Assembly: GCA_901472505.1 (NCBI GenBank)
Contig: LR590468.1
Location: 1,054,001 to 1,118,000 of the forward strand
Origin: Proteus vulgaris
GTDB lineage: Bacteria; Pseudomonadota; Gammaproteobacteria; Enterobacterales; Enterobacteriaceae
DNA: 64,000 nt
Direction of reading: 5' to 3'
Made by a program: the position numbers and the translations under genes. The notes under the pieces are model-generated. The model did not search any database. It saw only the letters and a program-made list of their open reading frames with translations, and had not been told where the DNA came from. How positions within the stretch are numbered: the stretch's first letter is position 1; the number at the start of each line of letters is the position of its first letter. Positions 1 through 8,478 of the stretch are shown in pieces.

Positions 1-43
1 TGGTCAATATCGTGCAGTGACTATCATTAAAAAGGTGAAATAA
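1..43 (+). CDS. 3' end of an upstream ter-island gene (partial)
   Basis: An open frame entering from the left edge ends with TAA at 41-43, overlapping the ATG of the next gene by one base (TAATG), the usual sign of translational coupling. Only 13 codons are visible (ending AVTIIKKVK), too few to name the protein. In known ter islands the neighbour of the HpcH-like gene is often a phosphoribosyltransferase/TRSP-type protein, but that is context, not something read here. Confidence 0.5.
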   Translation, partial: GQYRAVTIIKKVK

Positions 44-987
44 TGATTGAACGATTATCCCCGTGGAATTTAGGTGCAACACTTTATATGCCTGCAACTC
101 GAACCGATATTGCAACAACGATTATCGATCAAAAAATTGAAGGGCTACGCTCTTTAATTATCTGTTTAGAAGATGCGGTTAGTGATGCTGATATTCCCGT
201 CGCATTAGAAAATTTGGCTACATTATTAAATACATTAGCAAAGCATAAAAAGAACCACGATTGTAGCCATTGGCCACTGCTATTTATTCGTCCTCGCCAT
301 CCAGAAATGGGTCAATGGATCACCGAACATCTTGATGTCAGTGCTATTGACGGTCTTGTGTTACCTAAATTTACACAAGCTTCTCTGCCTGTTTGGTGGG
401 ATATTATTGAAAATACACATTTATGTATGATGCCAACACTTGAAACAGAAGAAGTGTTTGATGTTATTCAAATGACAGCACTTGCAAACCACCTCCTGTC
501 TCACCCTTGCCATAACAGAATTATCGCGTTACGTATTGGTGGTAATGACTTAATGAATGTGATTTCACTAAGACGTAATCGCCAGTTAACACTTTATGAT
601 GGTCCAATGGGTTACGTCATAAAAATGCTGGTTGCCGTATTTGGTGCTCGTCAATTTGCACTCACTGCCCCTGTTTGCGAGCATATCGATGATCACCATA
701 TTATGGATAAAGAGCTTGCACTTGATATCGCCAATGGTCTTGTGGGTAAAACAGCAATACATCCAAAACAAATTCACAAGATTGAACAAGCTCTTATGGT
801 ATCTCAATCCGATCACTCAGATGCCCTGCGTATTTTAAATTCAACTCAAGCGGTATTTAAATCACAAGGTGCGATGTGCGAGCCAGCAACGCATCGCCGA
901 TGGGCATTAAGTATTTTAACGAGAGCTAAAATTTATGGCATTATTCCTAACCAACAAAATAATGCTCAACGTTTTAATGCAACATAA
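43..987 (+). CDS. HpcH/HpaI aldolase / citrate lyase beta-like protein of the ter island
   Basis: A 314-residue TIM-barrel protein of the CitE/HpcH superfamily. The acidic pair in CLEDAVSD (about residues 43-44), a later Glu in PTLETEE (about 138) and the IGGNDL segment (about 175) match the metal- and CoA-ester-binding positions of the family. Such enzymes cleave or form C-C bonds on 2-oxo-acid or acyl-CoA substrates. In ter islands a paralogue sits with ATP-grasp, phosphoribosyltransferase and HAD genes in a predicted biosynthetic set of unknown product. The start follows an AAGGTGA ribosome site and overlaps the preceding stop by one base. No substrate can be assigned. Family certain, role inferred from context. 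Confidence 0.8.
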   Translation: MIERLSPWNLGATLYMPATRTDIATTIIDQKIEGLRSLIICLEDAVSDADIPVALENLATLLNTLAKHKKNHDCSHWPLLFIRPRHPEMGQWITEHLDVSAIDGLVLPKFTQASLPVWWDIIENTHLCMMPTLETEEVFDVIQMTALANHLLSHPCHNRIIALRIGGNDLMNVISLRRNRQLTLYDGPMGYVIKMLVAVFGARQFALTAPVCEHIDDHHIMDKELALDIANGLVGKTAIHPKQIHKIEQALMVSQSDHSDALRILNSTQAVFKSQGAMCEPATHRRWALSILTRAKIYGIIPNQQNNAQRFNAT

Positions 988-1292
988 AATACTCTATAGC
1001 AGGTGATGAGCTCAATAAGATAAAATAATGCCCTATCTTGATTTTGATTTATAAGTTTCTAGTTAAAATATGTTATCTTTGACTAGAACTTATAAAAAAC
1101 AAAACCAATTTTTTATTTAAAAAAGTAATTTTTTTATTTCAATTATTATTTGATACTACATTTAATAGGACGCTTATTTTATTTATACTTGTATTACTTT
1201 TGATACTTGTAAATAAAAAGTAAGAACAAGAATAATAAAAGTTAAAGCTAAATATTTTAACACACGAATGACAGAATAAGTGGTAACTAAGC
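988..1292. other. AT-rich intergenic region upstream of terW
   Basis: About 305 bases, strongly AT-rich, with long A and T tracts between 1095 and 1160. It probably holds the terW promoter. No clear stem-loop with a T tract and no convincing operator were found. Confidence 0.4.
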
Positions 1293-1778
1293 ATGCAATT
1301 AAGCACTCGTCAGGTCAGAGTCTTTACACTGGCAACCCTTTTAAGCTCGGGAAAAAAGGTTCCAACCATTAAGATTATTTCTGCTCTTGAATGCTCAGAG
1401 CCAACGTTAACTCGCGTTTTAAAAGAGATAAGAGATTCTTATGGCGCTGAAATAAAGTACAGTAAAGCATCCCGTGCTTATCAAATGACCGAACGTGGTC
1501 AGCTTGATAATAAAGCATTGCGCCGTATGCGTGAGGCATTATCAGCCAGTGAAGATCTCCGCCATAATGGAATGGCAAGCCGAGTTTACCTCGATAAAGA
1601 TAAGAAAAAATCGGTTTCACTTTCATTAAAAATGTCTGCATTACGCAAAATTGATAGATTATCTTATCTGAATAATTCTACACGCAGTGAGGCTGTTGAA
1701 TTATTGGTTGATCATTATGTCGAAAATTTAATTCAATCAACACTAGCTGAGAAAGAAAAAAATAAAAAACAAGATTAA
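1293..1778 (+). CDS. terW: TerW-like tellurite-resistance regulator
   Basis: A 161-residue DNA-binding protein resembling TerW of plasmid R478-type ter operons, a repressor-like regulator of the terZABCDEF genes. The N-terminal half (residues 1-60) reads as a winged helix: STRQVRVFTLATLLSSG, then a recognition-helix-like CSEPTLTRVLKEIRDSYG. Residues 95-145 (KKSVSLSLKMSALRKIDRLS, then STRSEAVELLVDHYV) look like a ribbon-helix-helix domain, so the protein may have two DNA-binding modules. The tail is Lys-rich. It lies alone between the HpcH-like gene and the terY block, with its own terminator. The ribosome site is weak. The identity rests on similarity recalled from known TerW and on the ter context. 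Confidence 0.8.
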   Translation: MQLSTRQVRVFTLATLLSSGKKVPTIKIISALECSEPTLTRVLKEIRDSYGAEIKYSKASRAYQMTERGQLDNKALRRMREALSASEDLRHNGMASRVYLDKDKKKSVSLSLKMSALRKIDRLSYLNNSTRSEAVELLVDHYVENLIQSTLAEKEKNKKQD

Positions 1779-2296
1779 GAGAGTTAATCATATATAATAA
1801 AAAACAACTTGATACTACTGTATCAAGTTGTTTTTATAATAAAGAAAAATAAATATAAAAATCATTCAACATAATATAATTTATATATTTATTGAATTAA
1901 ATACTTATTTGACCATATATTTCTCCTACCATTAATTAAAAATGTAATTAATTGAATTTATTTATATTTTTATTTGGTTTTAGATTTATAAAAATAGAGT
2001 ATTTATACTTAATCCTTATCTACCACTCTTTTTGCACTATTCCGTTCAGAATTAGTCGATAAAAAAACACGCTTAATAAGAAATGTTGGATAATCACTCA
2101 AAATAAGAGTAACTACGACTTAATTCCTCTTTTATTTTACTTTTTATGCGATCTTCGTTCAGATTAATAATATCGGACAATCATCACTGCGTTTTTTTCC
2201 TAATTTAATTAAACTAAGCATAATCTCAATTGAACACGTTCATCAGTCAGTTAGTATATTAATCGCTTATTCCTATCTCACTAACAGGATAAATGC
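1779..2296. other. Intergenic region between terW and the terY operon
   Basis: About 520 AT-rich bases. The first part holds the terW terminator (1803-1836). The rest presumably carries the promoter of the terY1-terX-terY2 operon. No operator could be picked out with confidence. Confidence 0.4.
1803..1836 (+). terminator. Rho-independent terminator of terW
   Basis: A 12-bp perfect stem (AACAACTTGATA / TATCAAGTTGTT) with a six-base loop, followed by a T run, 25 bases after the terW stop. Confidence 0.85.
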
Positions 2297-2935
2297 ATGA
2301 GAAGATTGCCAGTTTACCTTTTACTTGATACATCGGGTTCTATGTATGGAGAACCTATTGAAGCAGTAAAAAATGGTGTTGAAATGCTCTTATCAACATT
2401 ACGTCAAGATCCTTACGCATTAGAAACCGCCTATATTTCTATCATTACCTTTAACTCAACAGCACAACAAATTGTTCCACTCACGGATTTAATCAATTTT
2501 AGCGTACCCGATTTCGTGGCAAGTGGAACAACTGCATTAGGTGAAGCGCTGACATTAGTTTCTGATCGTATTGAAAACGAAGTACGAAAAACAACAGCCG
2601 AAACCAAAGGTGATTGGCGTCCGCTAGTTTTTGTAATGACTGATGGCACACCAACTGATGATTGGAAGAAAGGCGTTGAGAAATTTAGAGCAGCACGCAC
2701 AGGTGTTGTTATTGCGTGTGCAGCAGGACAATCCGCACAAACGGATATACTAAAAAATATCACTGAAATTGTATTACGACTGGATACAACAGATTCTAAT
2801 ACGATAAAGTCATTTTTTAAATGGGTTTCAGCCAGTGTTTCTGTTGGTAGTCAAAAAGTCGATTTAACCAAGAAAGATATTAGTGATCTCGATGAATTAC
2901 CTCCACCACCTCCTGAGGTTAACGTTGTACTTTAA
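2297..2935 (+). CDS. terY1: TerY-type von Willebrand factor A protein 1
   Basis: A 212-residue single-domain vWA protein. The metal-ion-dependent adhesion site is seen as LLLDTSGSMYG (residues 7-17), with the second and third elements in ASGTTALGEAL (about 75) and VFVMTDGTPTDD (about 113). Such proteins bind divalent metal and act as cytoplasmic scaffolds. In ter islands they are proposed to link TerD-family proteins with the phosphatase/kinase pair. The C-terminus ends in a proline run followed by EVNVVL, a tail shared almost exactly with the protein at 3594, suggesting a common docking segment. AGGA precedes the ATG. First gene of the terY1-terX-terY2 operon. Confidence 0.88.
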   Translation: MRRLPVYLLLDTSGSMYGEPIEAVKNGVEMLLSTLRQDPYALETAYISIITFNSTAQQIVPLTDLINFSVPDFVASGTTALGEALTLVSDRIENEVRKTTAETKGDWRPLVFVMTDGTPTDDWKKGVEKFRAARTGVVIACAAGQSAQTDILKNITEIVLRLDTTDSNTIKSFFKWVSASVSVGSQKVDLTKKDISDLDELPPPPPEVNVVL

Positions 2936-2952
2936 ATAAAAAAGGAATGAAT

Positions 2953-3594
2953 ATGTCAGTAAGTTTAAAAAAAGGACAAGGTGTTAGTTTAAAGAAAAAT
3001 GAATATGATCTTTCCTCTGTCACTATCGGTTTAGGTTGGGATATCAACGAAGAGAAACGAGGTTTTTTGGGCGGGCTTTTTGGTAAAAAAAGTGAAGAAT
3101 ATGATTTAGACGTTATCGCTTTCTTATGTGGTGAAAACGGTAAAGTCAACGATCTGGGTAACATTGAAGGGGGGCAACCTTCTCTTGTTAATGGTGACAT
3201 CATTTTCTTTAATAGCCTAAAACATAAATCTGGGCAAATTTGGTTAACAGGAGATAATCGTACAGGTGCAGGAGATGGAGATGATGAGCAGATCATCGTA
3301 AAATTAAATACCCTCGACCCTAAATTTACCAAAATTGTCTTTATTGTTCAGATTTACAATGGTCGAGAGCTACAACAACACTTCGGTAAAGTACAAAACG
3401 CCTTTATTCGCGCTGTTGATGCAAAAAATATAGAAATGGCTCGTTTTGATTTATCTGGAGGCGAAGCCTTCAACAACCAACGTTCAATGCTGTTTGCTGA
3501 ATTAGTCAGAGAAGAGAATGGCTGGAAACTTAACGCCATTGGTGAGCCTTCAAGTTCAGATAGCTTTATTTCTTACTTAAAGGACTTTACCTAA
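2953..3594 (+). CDS. terX: TerX, TerD/CABP1-family protein
   Basis: A 213-residue member of the TerD family, calcium-binding beta-sandwich proteins linked to tellurite and general stress resistance. Family marks are the N-terminal VSLKKGQGVSLKK, the acidic YDLDVIAFLCGENGKV (about 50-65), the GDDEQIIVKL strand-loop (about 113) and KIVFIVQIYNG. The second of two possible ATGs (2953, not 2947) is preferred because it lies six bases from AAGGA, while the first is directly on top of it. It sits between two vWA genes, and its stop overlaps the next start (TAATG). Whether it binds calcium here is inferred from the family. Confidence 0.87.
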   Translation: MSVSLKKGQGVSLKKNEYDLSSVTIGLGWDINEEKRGFLGGLFGKKSEEYDLDVIAFLCGENGKVNDLGNIEGGQPSLVNGDIIFFNSLKHKSGQIWLTGDNRTGAGDGDDEQIIVKLNTLDPKFTKIVFIVQIYNGRELQQHFGKVQNAFIRAVDAKNIEMARFDLSGGEAFNNQRSMLFAELVREENGWKLNAIGEPSSSDSFISYLKDFT

Positions 3595-4232
3595 TGAGAA
3601 GACTTCCTGTTTACCTACTAATTGATACTTCAGGATCAATGAGAGGTGAATCTATTCACGCCGTTAATGTGGGAATACAAACAATGCTAAATGCATTGAG
3701 ACAAGATCCCTACGCATTAGAAAGCGTACATATCTCAATTATCACTTATGATAATGAAGCGCGTGAATTTATTCCATTAACGGCATTAGAAGATTTTCAG
3801 CTCACGGATATCACTGTCCCTAGCTCTGGTGGCACCTTTACAGGTGCGGCTCTCGAATGCTTAATCAAGTGCGTTGATCGTGATATTAAACGCTCTGATG
3901 GTGACCAAAAAGGTGACTGGCGCCCTCTCGTTTTTTTAATGACCGATGGCACACCTTCTGATGCTTACGCCTATGGTGAAGCAATTAAAGAAGTGAAAAA
4001 ACGTTCATTTGGTTCGATCATCGCTTGTGCTGTTGGCCCGAAAGCCAAACACGATCACCTTAAAGAACTCACCTCGCAAGTGGTTGCCTTAGAAACTCTC
4101 GATTCCAATGCCTTCTCTGGCTTCTTTAAATGGGTCTCTGCCAGTGTTGCCTCTGGCAGTTCAAGCGCTGGGGTTAATACCGATAAAGACACATTACCGC
4201 CACCACCTCCTGAAATTCAGTTGGTACTGTGA
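3594..4232 (+). CDS. terY2: TerY-type von Willebrand factor A protein 2
   Basis: A 212-residue vWA protein with the same length and layout as the gene at 2297: MIDAS motif IDTSGSMRG (residues 9-17), Thr-containing loop SSGGTFTGAAL (about 78), and VFLMTDGTPSDA (about 114). It ends in a run of five prolines followed by EIQLVL, near-identical to the terY1 tail. The two genes flank terX and look like a tandem duplication that has since diverged. The start overlaps the terX stop by one base, so translation is coupled. Expected to be cytoplasmic (no signal peptide or membrane segment). Confidence 0.87.
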   Translation: MRRLPVYLLIDTSGSMRGESIHAVNVGIQTMLNALRQDPYALESVHISIITYDNEAREFIPLTALEDFQLTDITVPSSGGTFTGAALECLIKCVDRDIKRSDGDQKGDWRPLVFLMTDGTPSDAYAYGEAIKEVKKRSFGSIIACAVGPKAKHDHLKELTSQVVALETLDSNAFSGFFKWVSASVASGSSSAGVNTDKDTLPPPPPEIQLVL

Positions 4233-4238
4233 TCCACA

Positions 4239-4275
4239 AAAGCAAAGCGCTTCAAAAGGCTTTGCTTTTATTTTA
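4239..4275 (+). terminator. Stem-loop with T tract between terY2 and terY3
   Basis: AAAGCAAAGC pairs with GCTTTGCTTT, with a short loop, then TTATTTTATT. It lies just after the terY2 stop and 60 bases before terY3, so it may end the first operon or lower read-through into the second. Confidence 0.7.
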
Positions 4276-4337
4276 TTCAGGCTTTGGTTTATTCATCACA
4301 ATACATAACAGCCACAATAAAGTGATAAGGTACAACA

Positions 4338-5378
4338 ATGAGAAGGCTACCCATTTTCTTTGTTTTAGATTGTTCAGAATCGATGATTGGTGAAAACCTA
4401 AAAAAGATGAATGACGGTCTGACAACTATTATTAGCGATCTAAGGCGTGATCCACACGCCCTTGAAACTGCTTATATTTCTATTATCGCCTTTGCTGGCG
4501 TTGCAAAAACGATTGTTCCACTCACTGAAGTCGTCTCTTTTTACCCACCTCAACTTCCATTAGGAGGAGGCACTTCATTAGGCAGTGCATTACGAGAACT
4601 TTCTCACCAAATCGACACTCAAGTAAGAAAAACCACGCTTGAGCAAAAAGGCGATTGGAAGCCTGTCGTTTACCTTTTAACAGATGGCAGGCCTACCGAT
4701 GATTACGCACAAGAGATCAAGCGCTGGAAAGATCACTACGCCAACAAAGTTAACTTAATTGCGATTGGATTAGGCTTAAGTGCAGACTTACATGTGCTGT
4801 CGCAATTAACTGAAAATGTACTGTTATTTACCGAAACACAAGAAGGCGATTTTACTCGTTTTATTAAATGGATAACGATGTCAGTGGTTTCTCATAGCCG
4901 AAGTGTTGGCGAAGAGCCACCACCACTTTTAAGTCAAACAGAGCATATTGTTCGTCTTGCCAAAGACGATGTGGCTCGTGCCTATGATGAATCTTGTGTC
5001 ACTTTTGTCGGCCGTTGTAGCCACACACGCTCACCTTATTTAATGAAATATGAACGTCCTCCCATGAAAGCTTCAGGGTTGGATTTTAATCTTAACCTTA
5101 ATGGCTTTAACTTAACGGGTTGCTACACCTTAAATGAAGATTACTTTGCATGGAGTGATCTCAGCGCCACCGCATATCAAGTTAATACCAGTGAACTTCA
5201 TGGCACTCCAGGTTGCCCTTATTGTGGCAATGCGACTGCTTTTGCCGTTTGCCAATGTGGCAAATTGCTCTGTGTAAATGGCCCTGAAACCGTTATTTGC
5301 CCTTGGTGTGATAACAACATCACCTTTGGAGATAACAGCAATCAATCTGACTTTGATGTCACACGAGGTAAAGGCTAA
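4338..5378 (+). CDS. terY3: TerY3: vWA protein with C-terminal zinc-ribbon
   Basis: A 346-residue protein with an N-terminal vWA domain (about 1-190) and a metal-binding C-terminal domain. The first MIDAS element is DCSESMIGE, with Cys and Glu where the other two copies have Thr and Gly, so the core DxSxS is kept. The other elements are GGGTSLGSAL and YLLTDGRPTDD. The C-terminal part has cysteine pairs in GCPYCGN, VCQCGKLLC and ICPWCDN (about 292-325), typical of the TerY C-terminal zinc-binding domain. Its stop overlaps the phosphatase start (TAATG), so vWA, PP2C and kinase form a second operon. The likely role is an adaptor in the phosphorylation module. Confidence 0.88.
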   Translation: MRRLPIFFVLDCSESMIGENLKKMNDGLTTIISDLRRDPHALETAYISIIAFAGVAKTIVPLTEVVSFYPPQLPLGGGTSLGSALRELSHQIDTQVRKTTLEQKGDWKPVVYLLTDGRPTDDYAQEIKRWKDHYANKVNLIAIGLGLSADLHVLSQLTENVLLFTETQEGDFTRFIKWITMSVVSHSRSVGEEPPPLLSQTEHIVRLAKDDVARAYDESCVTFVGRCSHTRSPYLMKYERPPMKASGLDFNLNLNGFNLTGCYTLNEDYFAWSDLSATAYQVNTSELHGTPGCPYCGNATAFAVCQCGKLLCVNGPETVICPWCDNNITFGDNSNQSDFDVTRGKG

Positions 5379-6877
5379 TGGATAAAAAAGCCCTACTCAC
5401 AAAACTGATTATTGATGACACACTGACACAACAGCGTATTCCGGTACATGAAGAGTTGGTTATTGCGCTGTATGAAGATGCGGAAATCGCTCAACATATT
5501 GATTTTATTATTGATAGAATCAAAGCAAAAACAGCAGAAAAAATAACAACGCAAGACAAAGCACAACCTATTCTTCTGTTATTGCCACCAGCCCACAATT
5601 TAGCCTCTGACGAAGCATCATTACCAAAAGAAAGCTCATTAAAACCAGGGCAAATTCCAACACACTCATCGCCAATGCCAATAGAAAAACCGATTATTCA
5701 CCGCCCTACGGCCAAAATTACTCTTTCTAATGCTAAAGTAGGTAGCGAATTTAATTCTTCGATTAATATTGAATTAGATACGCTTGATACTGCACAAATT
5801 AAGTCAGTGAATTTTCCTGAAGATCTCGGCATAACCTTTGATGCCAAAAGTTGTTGCTTAGTTGGCACACCAATAAAAAGTGGTAATTTCACGCTAACAA
5901 TAAACTGGTCTGTAAATTCAGCGCATTACCACAATGATGTATTATTAATCATTAATCCAGATCCTCGTAGCTTATGGCAAATTAACGAACCTCCCGCAGA
6001 TAGCCCTTATCCTAAAGCACATATTGATAGCAAACTTATTCTTGAAGAAGATATTCGTATTGCAGGTGCCAGCCGTCGCGGTCGCTCTCATGAACATGCA
6101 GGTACATTCCGTGATGACGATTTTTACATTCACCACGATAACCAAAGCCAATGGAATATTTTAATTGTTGCTGACGGTGCCGGCAGTGCTCGCTACTCTC
6201 GTGAAGGTTCACGCATTGTCACAAAAGTTGTCAGTGAATACCTTGAAGAACAATTGAACATTGAGAAAAATCCCATATTAGCACCTTATCTCAACACCAT
6301 TCACCAATGGGATGATGAGAGTGAGAAAAGGCAAGTAGGCAACTTTTTTTCTAAGCTATTTCATAATGCGTCACAGCTTGCGATTAATCACCTAAAGAAT
6401 GAAGCCATTCGCATTAATGAGCCCATAAAATCGTTTTCCACTACACTGTTGGCAACGGTGGCTTTACGTATCGATGATGAGCTATTTGCAGCGGCATTTT
6501 GGATGGGTGATGGTGCAATTGCAGCTTATGGACCCGCCGGAAAGGTCCGTGTTTTAGGTATTCCTGATAGCGGTGAATATGCAGGACAAACCCGTTTTCT
6601 TGATGAGAGTGCGGTGAATGATATTGAATTTAATCGACGCATTATTATTGGTAAATGGAGCGAAATTTCACATCTGATATTAATGACAGATGGTGTGTCT
6701 GATCCGAAGTTTGAAACAGATAACGGCTTACAAGATCCCAATAAATGGGCAACGCTTATTGATGAAATATCGCCTTGTTTAGCTTCACCGGAAACCGCTG
6801 ATAAAACACTGGCCGAATGGCTAAATTTCTTTTCAGCAGGCAATCACGATGACCGCACGCTGGTTGTGGCTTGGTGA
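5378..6877 (+). CDS. PP2C-type Ser/Thr phosphatase with an Ig-like segment
   Basis: A 499-residue protein in three parts. Residues 1-110 are a helical, low-complexity N-terminus. Residues 112-195 read as an immunoglobulin-like beta domain (VGSEFNSSINIELD, then CCLVGTPIKSGNFTLTI). Residues 225-499 are a PP2C catalytic domain: DGAGSARYSREGS (about 265), FWMGDGAIAAYG (about 375), LMTDGVSDPK (about 434) and the closing NHDDRTLVVAW. The metal-binding aspartates are present, so it should be active. The next gene encodes the partner kinase. No signal peptide is seen, so the Ig-like segment is probably a cytoplasmic interaction domain. The start overlaps the terY3 stop. Confidence 0.88.
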   Translation: MDKKALLTKLIIDDTLTQQRIPVHEELVIALYEDAEIAQHIDFIIDRIKAKTAEKITTQDKAQPILLLLPPAHNLASDEASLPKESSLKPGQIPTHSSPMPIEKPIIHRPTAKITLSNAKVGSEFNSSINIELDTLDTAQIKSVNFPEDLGITFDAKSCCLVGTPIKSGNFTLTINWSVNSAHYHNDVLLIINPDPRSLWQINEPPADSPYPKAHIDSKLILEEDIRIAGASRRGRSHEHAGTFRDDDFYIHHDNQSQWNILIVADGAGSARYSREGSRIVTKVVSEYLEEQLNIEKNPILAPYLNTIHQWDDESEKRQVGNFFSKLFHNASQLAINHLKNEAIRINEPIKSFSTTLLATVALRIDDELFAAAFWMGDGAIAAYGPAGKVRVLGIPDSGEYAGQTRFLDESAVNDIEFNRRIIIGKWSEISHLILMTDGVSDPKFETDNGLQDPNKWATLIDEISPCLASPETADKTLAEWLNFFSAGNHDDRTLVVAW

Positions 6878-6904
6878 TCATCAAAGAGAAAATAGGTGAG
6901 TTTC

Positions 6905-8404
6905 ATGGCAGATATCATTACCTGTACAACACAAAGTGGGAAAACCGTCCAGTACGTCAATGAAATTATTGGCTCTGGCTCAATGAAAGATGTCTATTTT
7001 TCCCCTGACAGAACCTATGTTGTTGCCTTTTATAAGACAAAACAAAACGCACAAGCCAAAGATAGAATCGATATGATAACAGGCTCTTATCGTCATAATA
7101 TCTTTGAGCAAAGTGGCGGTGAATACTGGAAAAACCTTTTTTGCTGGCCAACTGATGTTGTTGAACATCAAGGCAAAATTGGTATTGTAGTGCCGACATA
7201 TCAACCCCACTTTTTCTTTAAATATGGCTCTAAAAACAATGACTTTCTTGCCATAAAAGGTCGTGAAAAAGAAGGTAAATGGTTTGCAAGCGCCAACAAC
7301 CAAAATAAATTTCTCGATCCTAGAGAAAGAGGTAATTTATTAAATTACTTGAAAGTTTGTTTATTGCTTTCTCGTGCAGTCCGCCGAATGCATGCCGCGG
7401 GCTTATGCCATAGCGATTTAAGCTATAAAAACGTCCTTATCGATCCTGAGCAAGGTCATGCTTGTGTGATTGATATTGACGGTTTAGTGGTTCCTGGAAA
7501 ATACCCACCTGATGTTGTTGGAACACCTGATTTTATTGCACCTGAAGTGGTAAAAACCAGCCATTTACCGAAAGAAGATCCTAACCGAATTTTGCCAAGT
7601 ATCACCACTGATAGACATGCCCTTGCAGTATTAATCTATATGTATCTGTTTTATCGCCACCCTTTACGGGGCGGTAAAATTCATGATCTTGACGATGAAA
7701 TGCGTGATGAAACACTCTCTATGGGTGAAAAAGCGCTGTTTATTGAACACCCAACAGATCGTAGCAATGCGGTAAAATTGAATCAGGTAAAACCGTCATC
7801 TCTACCTTGGGCTGATCCTGAAAAAATCCCATACACTATTATGGGGCCTTACCTAACACCTCTTTTTGAAAGAGCTTTTATTACAGGGTTACACGATCCT
7901 TCGCAACGCCCTACCGCAGATGAATGGGAAACCGCTTTAGTCAAAACGGTAGATTTAGTTCAGCCTTGTCAAAATAAAGACTGTGAACAGCAATGGTATG
8001 TTTTTTCAGGAAAAACACAGCCAGTTTGTCCTTATTGTCATACCCCATATAAAGGGCAATTGCCGATTTTAAATCTCTACTCTTCCCGTAAAGCCGGTAG
8101 CTTTAGACCCGACGATCACCGCTTAATGGTTTGGAGTAATCAATCACTGTTTCCTTGGCATGTTAATCGCCTTATTGCGCCTAATGAACGCACCACAGAT
8201 GAACAGAAAAAGCGCGTAGGCTATTTTGTTTATCACAACTCAACATGGTGGCTTGTTAATGAGCGTATTGATGGATTAATGGTATTGCCAGAGAAAAAGC
8301 AAATAGCGATTGGCGATAAAATTGCATTAACCGATGGATTGCAATTTGTGTTATCGACAGAAGAAGGTGGGCGACTTGTTGTGGTGCAATTAGTGTCTAA
8401 TTAA
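6905..8404 (+). CDS. Eukaryotic-type protein kinase with C-terminal zinc ribbon
   Basis: A 499-residue kinase-like protein. The glycine loop is GSGSMKDVYF (about 22). The catalytic loop is HSDLSYKNVLID (about 168), with Ser-Asp instead of Arg-Asp. The metal-binding aspartate lies in VIDIDGLVVP (about 189, DIDG for DFG), followed by GTPDFIAPEV. A zinc ribbon follows (CQNKDCEQQW and CPYCHTPY, about 354-380), then a beta-rich C-terminal domain of about 110 residues. ATG 6905 is preferred over GTG 6896 because AGGTGAG lies just upstream of it. It would oppose the adjacent PP2C; TerD-family or vWA proteins are the likely substrates, by context. Last gene before a terminator. Confidence 0.86.
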   Translation: MADIITCTTQSGKTVQYVNEIIGSGSMKDVYFSPDRTYVVAFYKTKQNAQAKDRIDMITGSYRHNIFEQSGGEYWKNLFCWPTDVVEHQGKIGIVVPTYQPHFFFKYGSKNNDFLAIKGREKEGKWFASANNQNKFLDPRERGNLLNYLKVCLLLSRAVRRMHAAGLCHSDLSYKNVLIDPEQGHACVIDIDGLVVPGKYPPDVVGTPDFIAPEVVKTSHLPKEDPNRILPSITTDRHALAVLIYMYLFYRHPLRGGKIHDLDDEMRDETLSMGEKALFIEHPTDRSNAVKLNQVKPSSLPWADPEKIPYTIMGPYLTPLFERAFITGLHDPSQRPTADEWETALVKTVDLVQPCQNKDCEQQWYVFSGKTQPVCPYCHTPYKGQLPILNLYSSRKAGSFRPDDHRLMVWSNQSLFPWHVNRLIAPNERTTDEQKKRVGYFVYHNSTWWLVNERIDGLMVLPEKKQIAIGDKIALTDGLQFVLSTEEGGRLVVVQLVSN

Positions 8405-8411
8405 TAAAGTA

Positions 8412-8453
8412 AGAGAATAATCCGTTTAATTTATCGCGGTTATTCTCTTTTTT
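8412..8453 (+). terminator. Terminator of the terY3-PP2C-kinase operon
   Basis: AGAGAATAA pairs with TTATTCTCT around a GC-containing inner stem, followed by six T residues, just after the kinase stop. Confidence 0.85.
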
Positions 8454-8478
8454 CATTATGTTAAATTTAATATTGAGA

